Part shown: piece after piece, positions 25,920 through 38,800 of the stretch
Position numbering within the stretch: position 1 is the stretch's first letter
How the letters are laid out: each line of letters opens with the position of its first letter
Source: Watersipora subatra
Lineage: Eukaryota > Bryozoa > Gymnolaemata > Cheilostomatida > Watersiporidae
Length of the DNA stretch: 64,000 nucleotides
Assembly (NCBI RefSeq): GCF_963576615.1
Contig: NC_088714.1
Span: 1,674,001 to 1,738,000 of the forward strand
Direction of reading: 5' to 3'
Notes under the pieces: model-generated
The model's database searches: none
The model's input: the letters and a program-made list of their open reading frames with translations, nothing else
Told to the model about the DNA's origin: nothing
Position numbers and translations under genes: made by a program

Positions 25920-26059
25920 CTGAACGTAAACATAAAGAGCCGTTATAGGAACTATGGCTAGTATGAATAGAGGAGTGGCATATATGATCCCAGCTATACT
26001 CGCTAAAAGGCCGACTAGAACTGAGGCTAGGTGCAGCAAGGACCAACCAACAAGATTAT
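25920..26059 (-). CDS. ABCC gene B exon: TMD2 helices
   Basis: A 140-nt exon after gtattccag, with donor CAG|GTAAGT. It encodes DNLVGWSLLHLASVLVGLLA, then SIAGIIYATPLFILAIVPIT and ALYVYVQ: two hydrophobic helices continuing from NRFSKDINTV. The matching exon of gene A must lie left of the window. Confidence 0.88.
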
Positions 26060-26340
26060 CTGGAATACAATCATAGAGACTTTACTTCAGACCTTCCGTG
26101 AAATACTTGAATCTATAAGATTACATTGTGTAGACAACTCTATACACGCAGCTCTTACAATATGCTGCATAGTCCGTAGATGTTGTGTATAATCTATGGA
26201 TGTCTGTGGTCGAGACTGACACTGTGTCTGATACAAGCATACATATTTCCAATTCTGAGTAGTTTCGGGGAAATATTCAAAGTCACTATTGCAACAGCGA
26301 GAGTACAACTCTATATCCATGCAATTCAAAATGTTAAAAG

Positions 26341-27240
26341 TTTACTTGCAACAAAATTCACATTACAGTTATTTGGTATCAAAAGATTCACCATGTCTTA
26401 CTCTGCTGTGTTGTAGGTGCAAAATATGTGGAAATGTGATTAAAAGCTATTAAAAGCTCAAAAACGAACAGTTAATCGCAGCCATTACAAAACCACCGTA
26501 GATTGGAATCTCCTTCCAAAACGGCTCAAATGGGATGTAGATGAACGAGATGGCTTCTGTTTACATTTTCATGCAACCTCATTCGTCAAAATATTTTCGC
26601 AAATATACTTCACGCATTCAATAAAACCATGTTTATTGTTCTTACGCGTCTATTTCATTGTCATTGTAATGCTGTCACTTTTAGCACTGATATCTTATAA
26701 CCTAACATGAAAATTCGTTTAATTTTTTAACCTTAGCTCAAAGGAGTGCATATCATTGTCTAATAAACATGACGAGTCTGTTGGTCACCTGTGATAATCG
26801 AAAAATGCTGCAGAAATTATTCACACTGTTTGGCAGGAAGTATGGGTCACATGATCAGATTACGACTAGACGATTAGATCAAGCCGAAACAAAACTGTAA
26901 AGTAGCGAGCATCTATATCTGGTACGGGGTCTTTGGTAAAACCGTAAGTGTTTGTCATAAACTAGTGCTACGAGAAGCTTTATATTAAGCCTTTTATAGG
27001 CCTTTCAATTTACGTCAAATTTATGTCAAAATAATAACCAAATGGATTAACTCTGTCAGAGAAATAAACTGATTCCGATCTATGGCGGTTTCGTGATGGC
27101 GGCGATTAACTGTTCATTTTTGAGCTTTTAAGAGCTTGTAATCACATTTCCACACATTTTGCACCTACAACACAGCAGAGTGAGACATGGTGAACCTTTT
27201 GATACCAAATAATTGTAATATGAAGTTTGTTGTGAGTCAA
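26341..27240. mobile_element. Foldback element, 145-bp terminal inverted repeats
   Basis: Arms 26341-26485 and 27096-27240 are reverse complements with scattered mismatches (shared ctctgctgtgttgtaggtgc). It sits in a gene B intron 125 bp from exon 27364-27534. Interior has no recognisable gene. Confidence 0.75.
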
Positions 27241-27363
27241 CCTTTAAAGTTAATGTTCTAAAAATGTTTTCCTCAAACTTGGTGAGGCTGCTAGACAAAT
27301 CGGTCTGATAGAAGTCAACAGACACAAGATAATGCAATACAAAGTGTGAATAAGGACACATAC

Positions 27364-27534
27364 CTACAGTATTGATGTCTTTGGAGAAGCGATTGAGTAT
27401 CATTCCGAGTGGTTTGATGTCAAAGAAGACAGACTTAGCCTTAAGTATGTTGTTAAGTAGAAACTTGTGTAGGTTGCTACTAGCTTGGCAAAAACAGTAA
27501 GCAGCTAGTAGGGTGTAACTCAACACCGTCAACA
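27364..27534 (-). CDS. ABCC gene B exon: TMD2 helix and coupling loop
   Basis: A 171-nt exon after tattcgtag. It encodes LTVLSYTLLAAYCFCQASSN, LHKFLLNNILKAKSVFFD and GMILNRFSKDINTV, the first intracellular loop of ABC-C TMDs (NRFSKD). Donor GTAG|GTATGT (phase 1). Confidence 0.9.
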
Positions 27535-27872
27535 CTACGAATATACAAAAGAAGGAAAGTCACTCCCTAAAAGACTTAGCACATTTGATTTTTCTAACCT
27601 TCATGGAACTTGAGAACACAGGCTAATATTATGGAACTTGAGAACACAGGCTAATGTTATGTTTAACAGAGTAGCTGGGATATTGATAAATGTATTGCTC
27701 ATAATTAGCTGGTGAACCTGGTTTTCATATCAAAGCATCCATCTCTTACTCAAGAGAAAAAGTGTTATCTGGAGTAAATGAAGGTCATAAGGAAAAACTT
27801 ACGAGTTTTACACACATCCAAGTGTAATTTTGACAAACCATATCTAGATAAAAGTGACAATGGCCGACTCAC

Positions 27873-28104
27873 TTTGTCCGAGACCGATGAAGGAAAGGAT
27901 AATTAGGTATCTCTCCATAGCAGACTCTTTCTGCTCAGCACTAGCTTGACTGCTGTTCTGAAACACTTCATCTCCTGTCCATTTACTTATCCAGATGCTG
28001 TAGGTCAGGTCTAGACCAGTTGATCCGAGCATACAGAGTACACAGATAGACATCATCTTTAGTCCCATGGCTTTAAGATAAGCTTTGTAGACACTCCATG
28101 ATAC
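27873..28104 (-). CDS. ABCC gene B exon: start of TMD2
   Basis: A 232-nt exon after tctatgtag, with donor AAA|GTGAGT. It encodes VSWSVYKAYLKAMG, hydrophobic helix MMSICVLCMLGSTGLDLTYS, then WISKWTGDE, a polar extracellular loop containing an NSS site, and LIILSFIGLGQ. Confidence 0.88.
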
Positions 28105-28361
28105 CTACATAGAAATGAAAATAAAATTTAGTCTGCGTAGTGTTTGGCTGACTTCCAACGCTTGCAATAGGATTGTCAACTGCAGAAACTGTTAAAAGAA
28201 CATGAATTACCGATAATCATTTATGAGACGAGGGAAGATGAACTAGGTAAAATATATGTATCTGAAAGGGTAGATTGTAAGCTGAGAGGGTTGACAATGT
28301 GATACTACAATAAGGGTGCTTTACATGAATTGAAGGTAGACGGAGAGTGTATACTACAATA

Positions 28362-29211
28362 GACGCTCCTATTAAGTAAACCTATTATATCAATTCCACG
28401 TAACGTAAAGAATTTATGTCAAGTTTTTGCTTCATACCTATTATTTAAAAATTCCATATAAAGTGTCAAGCTCGCTGCAAGTTCTTAAATTTGATTTAAA
28501 TAACGACAATTTCGTAGCTTGTCTTAAAATGTCTTTTCTATCTTGCTGTAGTTCAGAGAAAAACGACATACATGGGTATCCCTATTATATACACTAGTAC
28601 CCTGGTAGTCTGGTGCGCCGTGAGAGATCGTCAGATGTTCCAGAAATAAAACACAGAGAATAAGTAGCTGCCCAATTATTCAGAAATATCCAAAGGCAGT
28701 CGATTGGTCTGAATGTCACAAGTTGGAATTGCGATAAAAGCGATGTTTCATCCTAACTTCTAACCCTGACTTCGGACACACGGACAGATGGACCGACAGA
28801 CACCACTCTTATTCTAGTAAATTCATATTTTGTTTTACTTTAGGCATATATATTTCTTTGCAACATAGAGCTTGCTGTATAGAAAAAATTTAAAAATCAA
28901 TTTAAATTGACACTGAAGGTTTGCGCCCCCTTAAATTGCCTGAAATGACCGTAATCATGGACCCTAACCTAAGTGAAAACGATAAGAAAAAAGAATAAAG
29001 TTGTCGATACAAAACCAATAATACCAGTTACTGTACAGTCTTTGAATTAAAAAGTTAAGTTTGGCTTTTTCTATCTGAAGGGCCAAAGAGGTGAGTTAGG
29101 GAAGATCTTGGAACGGATTAGTCAGTTTACACGTATTTCATGATTATTATAACTTAAAATCCTTACAACGTAAATGTCCTCGGAACGGATTATTTACGGT
29201 GAAGGAGTGTC
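28362..29211. mobile_element. Mariner-like non-autonomous element copy 2 (unexpanded)
   Basis: Ends GACGCTCC and GGAGTGTC, flanked by TA on both sides (28360-28361, 29212-29213). Matches 1449-3146 on both sides of the array position but holds a single unit, taccagttactgtac. A middle segment (about 28500-28850) matches copy 1 poorly. Confidence 0.65.
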
Positions 29212-29530
29212 TAATGTACTTCGTTTCATGTATGAGAAAAAAATTTATTTATACTTATTTTATATTGTTTACGCACACTGTGTATATGCATCTACAATGT
29301 GTATATAGTTATATGAATACGTATCCACACTGTGAGTGCTTTGGCACTATCAAGTTTACGTAACATACACATATGTAATCTACTTTGAAAAGATGAATAA
29401 GGAAAACAAAGTTAAACTAGAATACAACTACGGAGAATAATCTTTTGACTGTTGGGCTACCTTTTGCTAACCGATACCAAGTTGGCTGTAGCCACAACTA
29501 TCTACCTTATAAATTATAAACACAACCTAC

Positions 29531-29621
29531 TGTGCCAGTTTGAACTTTCTCCTGTTCGTCATATAGGTCTGAATCTTGTGATCCCTGTGAAGGTCTGACA
29601 CCAGTATTATCAGAGGCAGCT
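29531..29621 (-). CDS. ABCC gene B exon: linker, part 2
   Basis: A 91-nt exon after tttctag, with donor ACA|GTAGGT. It encodes SDNTGVRPSQGSQDSDLYDE then QEKVQTGT. The QTGT..SWSVY junction with the next exon is typical of the ABCC linker end (TGxVxxxVY). Confidence 0.8.
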
Positions 29622-30109
29622 CTAGAAAACATACTATATCAGTAGCTAATTTCATCTTCTACATGTATATGCTGTTAACTGTCTGGTAAGTCCAATCCTT
29701 AATATGGCTAGTGAGAAAAAGAAGCACATCAAGTTGGCAGTTAGACTCCTTTAGACGACACACTCACTAGGGTGTAGACCCTGCACAGCAATCAGAAATT
29801 TAACCATGTTAACATGTCAACATTACTCTCTGGCAGCACAGCACACAAATATTAGGTAAGTTAGGGAAGAGTGGTGGAAATCGCAGCACCAACAAGTCAG
29901 TGTATTCTCGGGCTACCAAACTACCACAAATACTACAGAAAACTTTGGTTGAAGTTAATTTGCAGAAGTTACTCAAGAGCAAAATATTTCTTAATATAAT
30001 TGCACCGCCATTTATTGTCTAGAACACCAAATCAAGCTCTAAGGCTATGATCAACGATAATATTGCGCGCTTCACCATTTGGCATACACACATAGACAAC
30101 AGAGAGACA

Positions 30110-30315
30110 TTATCAACTCTCAACCGATCAGCCGACAGACACTCTCAACCAACGGACAGACATTTTAAACTTTCAACCAATCAGCAGACAGACATTTTCA
30201 ACTTTCAATCAATTGGCAAACAGATATTCTCAACCAATCGGCAGACGGACATTCTCAACCCTCAACAAATCAGCAGGCAGACATTCTGAACCGATCGGTA
30301 GACAGACATTCTCAA
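30110..30315. repeat. Degenerate ~32-bp tandem repeat
   Basis: Repeats of caaccaatcagcagacagac + attttcaac type, in a gene B intron. Confidence 0.75.
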
Positions 30316-30683
30316 GTATCAACATCTCTAAGATGTTGTGTCAAGTGGCTAAGTCACTTGAGTAAGAGTACTTGAAATGGTCAACTACGGGGGCAACAAT
30401 AAAGTTGCAGCAGAATCAGCCTGAAACATTTCCCAACATCTTATTTGGTACAACCCTTTTACCAACTTTCAACAACCTTTACCCACTTCCAACAACTTTC
30501 GCCCATCTCCAAACACCCACTGTTATCCACCAACCTACAACCAGCTATACTGAAATGTGACATGGCTACCGCAATGAGAAATGATGTATTAAGACTCCAC
30601 CGAAATACTCAACTCATGATAACTTAAAAGCAGATGATTCCACTAATACAACTTGCTTAGTTTAACATATATACACTCTGCCT

Positions 30684-31350
30684 TAGCCTGTCTTGACGAG
30701 CTGTTGTTTTTGCGTAGTTGTCCCCCCGTCGAGCGGCGAGCAACAACAGCTTGTCACAAGACGTACTGCACCTGATGCATCAGCTGCATTGAAAGGGAGT
30801 TGTTCTCTTCCGTCTACGCGGCTTGGCCGCGATGTTATGTCGGTCGCTCCATTGGTAATCATAACGGATTTCACGCAAAAATTTATGTAGAAAAAAAACA
30901 AGATTACAACGTTTAACCAAAGACCAGTTTTAGTGATAAACTTTAGTAGAACTTAAAAATAAAATAAACTTATAATAAAATCCATTAGAACAAATAAAAC
31001 TGACTGATACCAAAATAGAAATAAAACTGACTGAGCGCACAAATAACGACATGTTTAGTCGCTGTTGTTGCCTAAGTTCTCAAGTTCTACTAAAGTTTAC
31101 CGCAGAGACTGGTCGCTGGTTAAACGTTATAATCTTATTTTTTCTACATAAATTTTTGCGCAAAATTCGTTATGATTACCAATGGAGCGACCGACATAAC
31201 ATCGCAACCAAGCCGCATAGACGGAAGAGAATAACTCCTTATAAGTGCAGCTGATGCATCAGGTGCAGTACGTCTTGTGACAAGCTGTTGTTGCTCGCCG
31301 CTCGACGGGGGGACAACTACGCAAAAACAACAGCTTGTCAAGACAGGCTA
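30684..31350. mobile_element. Mutator-like foldback element, ~270-bp arms
   Basis: Arms 30684-30954 and 31082-31350 are imperfect reverse complements beginning TAGCCTGTCTTGAC. Target duplication ACTCTGCCT (9 bp) lies at 30675-30683 and, on the right, is split by a nested element (A then CTCTGCCT at 32177-32184). Long arms with a 9-bp duplication fit Mutator-like elements. Open frames in the arms are mirror images and not treated as genes. Confidence 0.7.
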
Positions 31351-31351
31351 A

Positions 31352-32173
31352 AGCCGTGGTCACACGGGCACCGAACCGAACTAAATGACGCAAAACGACG
31401 TCGTTTTCAGCTCTAAAAAGTTCGGCTGAGGACATTTCTGACCGAAACGAACTATTTCGGTACTGCTCGAAATTTCGTGCCGAACCCTTGCTCTTATTGG
31501 CTGGTTAAAATTCTAGAATTCTAGCGAGCACGCGTCACATTTCTTCTTACGTGCGTGTGAGTAAAGTTAAAAAAGAAATGGGATGATACTTTTATTTCGC
31601 TAAATAAACAACATGAAGCAATTTACGACAAGGTTCACCCGGACTTGTGATTGGGTTGCATAAATGTAAGATGTTGCACTTAAGTTTTGCATAAATGTAA
31701 GGGAATGGTTGTGATTTTCTTTCGTGTGGAATACAAGTAATGTGTCATATTCATCCTGATGAAGTATCGTTGACTGATTTATTTATGTAAAACCACAGTA
31801 CTATGATAAAGACTGATTTTGTTTGTTATGTACTCAGCATAGAAAAACATTCATATGTTAATAAAAAAAATATAATTATGTTGATGGGAAGGGTTAGCAA
31901 AATCTTTGTATCGAGTGATTTATTTTGAGCAGCTGAACGATCTTCTGATAAATCTGCTGTGTAATTATAATTGTTCCTCAAAGTTTTTTGTTTACAATAG
32001 AAATATTTAACTCAAATACATAAAAACTACGAATGAAACCGTGTCTTGTCTCTACACGTATGGTATCTAAGAAGCGAAGTTACTTCGGTGGCCGTGTGAC
32101 ATGTGCCCTGAACCGAACCAGCCTCCGAACCGAACCGATCCTACGTCGGTTCGGTGTTCGTGTGACCACGCCT
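31352..32173. mobile_element. Harbinger-like non-autonomous element in a TAA site
   Basis: Left end AGCCGTGGTCACACGGGCAC and right end (in reverse) AGGCGTGGTCACACGAACAC, then CGAACCGA on both. Flanked by TAA at 31349-31351 and 32174-32176. TWA duplications typify PIF/Harbinger. No transposase found in 822 bp. Confidence 0.75.
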
Positions 32174-32264
32174 TAACTCTGCCTGTCTTCATGGAAAACA
32201 TCAAATAATGAGATGCAATATAGGATGTGCCTGGCTAAAGCAAGACAAAGCCTATGTGACTAAC

Positions 32265-32370
32265 CGTGCTGAAGCATTTTCTCTCTTCAGTCTTGACTTC
32301 CTTGGGGACTCAACTCTTCCAGCATCCTCATAGGAAGTGCCAGTGTCAAGGTCACTCTCTTCAGTCTCAT
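32265..32370 (-). CDS. ABCC gene B exon: acidic linker, part 1
   Basis: A 106-nt exon after ttatgttag, with donor CG|GTTAGT. It encodes DETEESDLDTGTSYEDAGR followed by a basic stretch (SPRKSRLKRE). This is the poorly conserved linker between NBD1 and TMD2, often phosphorylated in MRPs. Placed by phase continuity with both neighbours rather than by strong similarity. Confidence 0.75.
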
Positions 32371-32397
32371 CTAACATAAGGAATTACCTTTATATAA

Positions 32398-33120
32398 CCT
32401 TGTTTACTATAATACTATCTATATCTAATACTATTGTTTACTATAATACTACCTATTACTAGTACTATTGTTTACTATAATACTACATATTACTGATACT
32501 ATTGTTTACTATAATACTACATATTACTGATACTATTGTTTACTATAATAGTACCTATTACTAGTACTATTGTTTACTATAATACTACCTATTACTAATA
32601 CTGTTGTTTACTATAATACTGCCTATTACTGATACTATTGTTTACTATAATACTACATATTACTGATACTATTGTTTACTATAATACTATCTATTACTAA
32701 TACTATTGTTTACTATAATACTACATATTACTGATACTATTGTTTACTATAATACTATCTATTACTAATACTATTGTTTACTATAATACTACATATTATT
32801 AATACTATTGTTTACTATAATACTACCTATTACTAGTACTATTGTTTACTATAATACTACCTATTACTAATACTATTGCTTACTATAATTCTACATATTA
32901 TTAATACTATTGTTTATTATAATACTACCTATTACTAATACTATTGTTTACTATAATACTACCTATTACTAGTACTATTGTTTACTATAATACTACCTAT
33001 TACTAATACTGTTGTTTACTATAATACTGCCTATTACTAATACTATTGTTTACTATAATACTATCTATTACTAATACTACTGTTTACGATAATACTACCT
33101 ATTACTGGTACTATTGTTTA
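32398..33120. repeat. 34-bp minisatellite, ~21 units
   Basis: Unit tgtttactataatactacct + attactaatactat, beginning 28 bp from gene B exon 32265-32370. Confidence 0.95.
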
Positions 33121-33295
33121 CTGACACCTTCCTTGAACATTAAGGACTTTCAAATAGCCATAAAATGCTGGATTTTTTAAGAATATCATTTATACTCTGT
33201 TAAAATACAACCAAAATGTATTATTTATAAGTAATCCTACAGGAATGATCATGAGATAATTGCAAAAGGCTAAAACTGTATATTTACAATAAATC

Positions 33296-33895
33296 GTGAA
33301 AACTTCATATATCGTTTGATGGAATCCAGTGTGACACTTAACAGTCATTAAGAAGCCTTCATATATCGTTTGATGGAATCCAATGTGACACTTAACAGTC
33401 ATTAAGAAGCCTTCATATATCGTTTGATGGAATCCAGTGTGACACTTAACAGTCATTAAGAAGCCTTCATATATCGTTTGATGGAATCCAGTGTGACACT
33501 TAACAGTCATTAAGAAGCCTTCATATATCGTTTGATGGAATCCAATGTGACACTTAACAGTCATTAAGAAGCCTTCATATATCGTTTGATGGAATCCAGT
33601 GTGACACTTAACAGTCATTAAGAAGCCTTCATATATCGTTTGATGGAATCCAATGTGACACTTAACAGTCATTAAGAAGCCTTCATATATCGTTTGATGG
33701 AATCCAGTGTGACACTTAACAGTCATTAAGAAGCCTTCATATATCGTTTGATGGAATCCAATGTGACACTTAACAGTCATTAAGAAGCCTTCATATATCG
33801 TTTGATGGAATCCAGTGTGACACTTAACAGTCATTAAGAAGCCTTCATATATCGTTTGATGGAATCCAATGTGACACTTAACAGTCATTAAGAAG
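33296..33895. repeat. 54-bp minisatellite, 11 units, dimeric pattern
   Basis: Unit cttcatatatcgtttgatgg + aatcca(g/a)tgtgacactt + aacagtcattaagaag + c. The g/a site mostly alternates, giving a 108-bp higher-order repeat. Period divisible by three keeps an 18-residue periodic frame open on the minus strand. Confidence 0.95.
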
Positions 33896-34461
33896 CCATC
33901 GATGCAACTTCAGGAAATAGTTAGACTTCAGTAGTTTTTTAAAAAGCTGAAAATCATATAATGTAATTTTCATGGAATTACAAACCGATGCTGAGTATTA
34001 AAAACTATGTAAACATTCGGAAAACGTGTTTAATGACTGCTATAAACAGCTAAATTTGAATCTTGAAACAAATAAATTCCCATGTGATAGTACTACCATA
34101 TTGTGCCACCAACCAAGATGTGCTGCTCAGGGCAAGTTTTGCATCGTAAAGGTTGCACAGATATGAGCAAACATATGTGAATGCAAATGGAGAGCTTGAA
34201 TGAACGAGTTACTTTGCCTTGTTATGGAGTAGTCAACTGTGTTTAGTGGGTTAATAACGCAATATTGACTTCCTCCATGTACTCATATAACGAGTTCGCA
34301 TACTCGAGGAGATTCCAATAAAATTGAGATTGCTGAGCCTTGGAGAAATCTCACTTTAGTATTAGATACTAAAGTATTGAGTACTTCTATTTAACAGAGT
34401 ATAAAAGATTACAATTGCCATTCGAGCGGAAAAAATTGAAGTATCTTACAATTCGCACCTC

Positions 34462-34680
34462 AAGAATGACTTGAATGACTCAAGAATGACTTGGATGACT
34501 CAAGAATGACTTGGATGATTCAAGAATGACTTGGATGACTCAAGAATGACTTGGATGACTCAAGAATGACTTGGATGACTCAAGAATGACTTGGATGACT
34601 CAAGAATGACTTGGATGACTCAAGAATGAATTGGATGACTCAAGAATGAATTGGATGACTCAAGAATGACTTATATGATT
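34462..34680. repeat. 20-bp minisatellite, ~11 units
   Basis: Unit actcaagaatgacttggatg. Confidence 0.95.
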
Positions 34681-34839
34681 GTAAATCTCAATAGAGTAGG
34701 AGTATAGGCAGAGAGTAGGACTTTAGGCTAAATAATAATGACAACAGTTTTTAATAACCAAGATAAACTGTGATTTTTATATTTATTTTCAAATTGAGCT
34801 AAATTTTTTCAGATTTGAGTAACAGTAAAATCTTTTATT

Positions 34840-34925
34840 TTTGTATAGAGTATATGTAAATCCATGGTTTGTATAGAGTATATGTACATCCAGGGTATAT
34901 ATAGAGTATATGTACAACCAGGATA
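34840..34925. repeat. Short ~29-bp tandem repeat, three units
   Basis: Unit tatagagtatatgta(a/c)atcc. Confidence 0.75.
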
Positions 34926-35159
34926 TTTTAGTCAAATTCCTTGCATTTTTAACAGCTAATGAATGTGACAACACAAGTGAACATTTACCAAAACTCATTC
35001 AAATATTGTTATACCTATTTTCTGAACCTCATATTCGTTCACAATGGCTGCTATAAAAATATATAATGAAATGCAATAGGAATTTAAATTGTTATTAAAG
35101 TTAAGAAGTAGTCTTTTACTGCAACTGCTTTGTAAATTAACCGTAAAGCTAACACCATA

Positions 35160-35335
35160 TTAATATATACATATTATTATACATATATAAATTAATATAG
35201 ATATTAATATATATATTAATATGAATATTAATATATATATTGATATAGATATTAATATATATACATTAATATAGATATTAATATACATGTATATATTTAT
35301 ATAGATATTAATATATATACATATTAATATAGAAG
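35160..35335. repeat. AT-rich tandem repeat (atattaatat)
   Basis: Low-complexity atattaatatatata tract; open frames in it are artefacts. Confidence 0.85.
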
Positions 35336-35724
35336 CTAACAGTAAATTTTCAACAAAGATGTTGGAATTATCTGCCCGCACAATATAAAACTTTGTGGGC
35401 TAAGTATGTTAGAAGACTAAAACAAGAACTTTAAGTCGCTTGAAGAAGGAAATTGTTGAATATTCAGTTAAACAAAATACTGATTCCTAAAGCTGTAAAA
35501 GCCAAAATAATGTGAAACTGAAAACGCGAAGAACGTCGCGAAAGATGCGACCTATCTGGCAATGAACGAGTGGAAACTTTCACGATTCAGTGATACCACT
35601 GCAGTAACTGTCTTTTAGTCGTACAAAGTTTGACTAAAATATTGACTACCAAGCTGATGACAAAAATCACTTAATGTTTCCGTCTGTTGTACTAAAGGAA
35701 GAGAACAACAGAAAGCGAAAGCAC

Positions 35725-35866
35725 CTTTAGAAAACTCTTTGAGAAGCTTGGCGAAGGCACCATCACGACTGATTAAGGATTTATAAGAGCCATGTTCAGT
35801 GAGTCTACCAGTGTCCATAACATAGATCTCATCTACTTGAGGTAGCCAGTGCAGTCCATGTGTCAC
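35725..35866 (-). CDS. ABCC gene B exon: NBD1 H-loop and end
   Basis: A 142-nt exon after cctattttag. It encodes VTHGLHWLPQVDEIYVMDTG and SYKSLISRDGAFAKLLKEFSK, the H-loop and C-terminal part of ABCC NBD1. Donor AAAG|GTGCTT (phase 1). The 3.5-kb intron upstream of it is almost wholly a 50-bp minisatellite. Confidence 0.9.
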
Positions 35867-38800
35867 CTAAAATAGGGTTTCACCTTATGACTCAGTTGGT
35901 AAGACAAGGATCATACGATTTGTGAAGTTTCACCTTATGACTTAGTTGGTAATATAAGGATCATGCATGTTGTGTTGTTTCACCTTATGACTCAGTTGGT
36001 AATATAAGGATCATGCATGATGCGATGTTTCACCTCATGACTCAGTTGGTAATATAAAGATCATGCATGTTGTGTTGTTTCACCTCATGACTCAGTTGGT
36101 AATATAAGGATCATGCATGTTGTGATGTTTCACCTCATGACTCAGTTGGTAATATAAAGATCATGCATGTTGTGTTGTTTCACCTTATGACTCAGTTGGT
36201 AATATAAGGATCATGCATGTTGTGTTGTTTCACCTCATGACTCAGTTGGTAATATAAGGATCATGCATGTTGTGATGTTTCACCTCATGACTCAGTTGGT
36301 AATATAAGGATCATGCATGTTGTGTTGTTTCACCTTATTACTCAGTTGGTAAGATAAGGATCATGCATGTTGTGTTGTTTCACCTTATGACTCAGTTGGT
36401 AATTCAAGGATCATGCATGTTGTGTTGTTTCACCTTATGACTCAGTTGGTAATATAAGGATCATGCATGTTGTGATGTTTCACCTCATGACTCAGTTGGT
36501 AATATAAAGATCATGCATGTTGTGTTGTTTCACCTAATGACTCAGTTGGTAATATAAAGATCATGCATGTTGTGATGTTTCACCTCATGACTCAGTTGGT
36601 AATATAAAAATCATGCATGTTGTGATGTTTCACCTCATGACTCAGTTGGTAATATAAGGATCATGCATGTTGTGTTGTTTCACCTCATGATTCGGTTGGT
36701 AATATAAGGATCATGCATGTGTGTTGTTTCACCTTATGACTCAGTTGCTATTACAAGGATCATGCATATTGTGCTGTTTCACCTTATGACTCAGTTGGTA
36801 ATATAAGGATCATGCATGTTGTGATGTTTCACCTCATGACTCAGGTGGTAATTCAATGATCATGCATGTTAGGTTGTTTCACCTCATGATTCGGTTGGTA
36901 ATACAAAGATCATACATGTTGTGTTGTTTCACCTCATGACTCAGTTGGTAATATAAGGATCATGCATGTTGTGTTGTTTCACCTCATGATTCGGTTGGTA
37001 ATATAAGGATCATGCATGTTGTGTTGTGTCACCTTATGACTCAGTTGGTAATATAAGGATCATGCATGTTGTGTTGTTTCACCTCATGATTCGGTTGGTA
37101 ATACAAGGATCATGCATGTTGTGTTGTTTCACCTCATGACTCAGTTGGTAATATGAGGATCATGCATGCTGTGTTGTTTCACCTCATGATTCAGTTGGTA
37201 ATATAAGGATCATGCATGTGTGTTGTTTCACCTCATGACTCGGTTGGTAATATAAGGATCATGCATGTTGTGTTGTTTCACCTTATGACTCAGTTGGTAA
37301 TATAAGGATCATGCATGTTGTGTTGTTTCACCTTATGACTCAGTCGGTAATATAAGGATCATGCGTGTTGTGTTGTTTCACCTTATGACTCAGTTGGTAA
37401 TATAAGGATCATGCATGTTGTGTTGTTTCACCTCATGACTCAGTTGGTATTACAAGGATCATGCATGTTGTGTTGTGTCACCTCATGACTCAGTTGGTAA
37501 TATAAGGATCATGCATGTTGTGTTGTTTCACCTTATGACTCAGTTGGTAATATAAGGATCATGCATGTTGTGTTGTTTCACCTTATGACTCAGTTGGTAT
37601 TACAAGGATCATGCATGTTGTGTTGTGTCACCTTATGACTCAGTTGGTAATTCAAGGATCATGCATGTTGTGTTGTTTAACCTCATGACTCAGTTGGTAA
37701 TATAAAGATCATGCATGTTGTGTTGTTTCACCTTATGACTCGGTTGGTAATATAAGGATCATGCATGTTGTGTTGTGTCACCTTATGACTCAGTTGGTAA
37801 TTCAAGGATCATGCATGTTGTGTTGTTTCACCTTATGACTCGGTTGGTAATATAAAGATCATGCATATTGTGCTGTTTCACCTCATGACTCAGTTGGTAA
37901 TATAAGGATCATGCATGTTGTGTTGTTTCACCTTATGACTCAGTTGGTAATATAAAGATCATGCATGTTGTGATGTTTCACCTTATTACTCAGTTGGTAA
38001 TATAAGGATCATGCATGTTTTGTTGTTTCACCTTATGACTCAGTTGGTAATTCAAGGATCATGCATGTTGTGTTGTTTCACCTTATGACTCAGTTGGTAA
38101 TTCAAGGATCATGCATGTTGTGTTGTTTCACCTTATGACTCAGTTGGTAATACAAGGATCATACGTGTTGTGATGTTTCACCTCATGACTCGGTTAGTAA
38201 TACAAGGAACATGCATGTTGTGTTGTTTCACCTTATGACTCAGTTGGTAATATAAGGATCATGCATGTTGTGATGTTTCACCTCATGACTCAGTTGGTAT
38301 TATAAAGATCACGCATGTTGTGTTGTTTCACCTTATGACTCAGTTGGTAATTCAAGGATCATGCATGTTGTGTTGTTTCACCTGTATTACTCAGTTGGTA
38401 ATATAAGGATCATGCATGTTGTGTTGTTTCACCTGTATTACTCAGTTGGTAATATAAGGATCATGCATGTTGTGTTGTTTCACCTTATGACACAGTTGGT
38501 AATATAAGGATCATGCATGTTGTGATGTTTCACCTTATGACTCAGTTAATAATATAAAGATCATGCATGTTGTGTTATTTCACCTTATGACTCAGTTGGT
38601 AGTATAAGGATCATGCATGTTGTGATGTTTCACCTCATGACTCGGTTGGTAATATAAGGATCATGCATGTTGTGTTGTTTTACCTTATGACTCAGTTGGT
38701 AATATAAGGATCATACGTGTTGTGATGTTTCACCTTATGACTCAGTTGGTAATATAAAGATCATGCATGTTGTGATGTTTCACCTCATGACTCAGTTAAT

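Noticed and set aside
30683..31341. Two 65-72-codon frames on opposite strands with almost the same protein
   Set aside because: They are the mirrored arms of a foldback transposon.
31741..31790. CCTGATGAAG as a second hammerhead core
   Set aside because: No GAAA box or pairing stems at the required spacing.
33190..33888. 232-codon minus-strand frame with an 18-residue repeat
   Set aside because: A 54-bp period divisible by three; the sequence lies in a gene B intron.
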